The position numbers were made by a program, and so were the translations under genes. This document shows, piece after piece, positions 5,609 to 6,030 of a stretch of 6,030 nucleotides of DNA. The notes under the pieces were generated by a model. It saw only the letters and a program-made list of their open reading frames with translations, was not told the DNA's origin and ran no database searches. How positions within the stretch are numbered: the first letter of the stretch is position 1; each line of letters starts with the position of its first letter. The stretch is from contig JAHEKD010000171.1 of the NCBI GenBank assembly GCA_024638545.1, forward strand, positions 1 to 6,030, given 5' to 3'. The stretch is from Gammaproteobacteria bacterium. GTDB taxonomy: Bacteria; Pseudomonadota; Gammaproteobacteria; Arenicellales; JAHEKD01.

Positions 5609-6030
5609 TTGTAAAGATTGATGACGTTGATATTTTTATCGGCACCTCCGGAAAATCCTTTCACCCCGGGCAACGAACGTGGATATTTATACATGGGTCT
5701 GCCATGGACCATACTGTCTGGGCCCTGTTTAACCGTTATTTCACCAGTGTCGGTATCAATGTACTGGCTGTTGACCTGCCGGGCCATGGTCGCTCAGCAG
5801 GTGAACCGCTGAATAAGATTGAACACTTATCCGATTGGCTGGCAAAGGTCTTTGACAAGCTGGAACTAAAACAAGCCATTGTGGCAGGCCACAGTATGGG
5901 CGCACTGATCGCCTATGATTTTGCGGCAAGGCATAAAAAACATTGCCTGGGGGCTGTATTACTGGGTTTCTGCCTTCCCATGCCCGTGAATCAGGCACTG
6001 CTTGACTTGTCACAGGCGAATGACCATCGG
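5605..6030 (+). CDS. Alpha/beta-fold hydrolase (C-terminus beyond the right edge)
   Basis: The first 142 residues of an alpha/beta hydrolase are present and the frame is open to the window end; such proteins usually have 250-300 residues. The oxyanion-hole region is FIHGSAMDHTVW (28-39, HG at 30-31). It is followed by VDLPGHGRS (56-64) after the third core strand and by the nucleophile elbow GHSMG (95-99) with the catalytic serine S97. The acid and histidine of the triad would lie past the edge. The start overlaps the MetY-like stop as ATGA and has a good Shine-Dalgarno sequence. GHSMG and the short N-terminus set it apart from homoserine O-acetyltransferase MetX, which shares the fold and would otherwise be a tempting partner for MetY. 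Coupling to the MetY-like gene suggests it hydrolyses an ester or thioester in the same pathway, but the substrate is unknown. Confidence 0.88.
   Translation, partial: MIVKIDDVDIFIGTSGKSFHPGQRTWIFIHGSAMDHTVWALFNRYFTSVGINVLAVDLPGHGRSAGEPLNKIEHLSDWLAKVFDKLELKQAIVAGHSMGALIAYDFAARHKKHCLGAVLLGFCLPMPVNQALLDLSQANDHR

Noticed and set aside
5605..6030. Homoserine O-acetyltransferase (MetX) as partner of the MetY-like gene
   Set aside because: The nucleophile elbow is GHSMG and the N-terminus is short; MetX has a different elbow (GGSMGG) and a longer N-terminal part.

Overview
The window comes from a proteobacterium of moderate G+C content. The best lineage clue is a complete 5-aminolevulinate synthase (C4/Shemin route of haem synthesis) that matches the alphaproteobacterial enzyme along its whole length, down to identical numbering of the catalytic lysine. 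An alphaproteobacterium is therefore the simplest reading. A gammaproteobacterium that acquired the gene cannot be excluded from this window alone.

Layout, left to right. (1) 1-940, minus strand: the N-terminal 313 residues of a DadA-like FAD-dependent amino-acid dehydrogenase/oxidase, cut by the left edge. (2) 941-1073: a divergent intergenic region with a perfect 16-bp palindrome and a -10-like hexamer exactly 8 nt before each flanking start codon; neither gene has a Shine-Dalgarno sequence, which suggests leaderless or nearly leaderless transcripts. (3) 1074-2318, plus: 5-aminolevulinate synthase, followed by a hairpin plus T-run. (4) 2485-3783, plus: a 12-TM major facilitator transporter of the YcaD type, with its own candidate promoter. 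(5) 3784-4300: about 500 bp without a convincing gene, containing three short open frames (one overlapping the transporter's stop), an 11-bp direct repeat and an inverted repeat. (6) 4301-5608, plus: an O-acetylhomoserine sulfhydrylase-type PLP enzyme (MetY family). (7) 5605-6030, plus: an alpha/beta hydrolase coupled to it by an ATGA overlap and cut by the right edge.

How they work together. The synthase condenses glycine with succinyl-CoA, and the divergent oxidoreductase probably oxidises an amino acid. The shared control region allows co-regulation, but no metabolic link is shown. The MetY-like enzyme and the hydrolase form a tight translational pair, and their cluster continues beyond the window. 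The transporter stands alone and its substrate is unknown. I see no mobile element, CRISPR array, tRNA or rRNA, and no clearly novel multi-gene system. The points most worth a second look are the promoter architecture of the divergent region, the unusual translation-initiation region of the MetY-like gene, and the possible gene remnants at 3784-4300.
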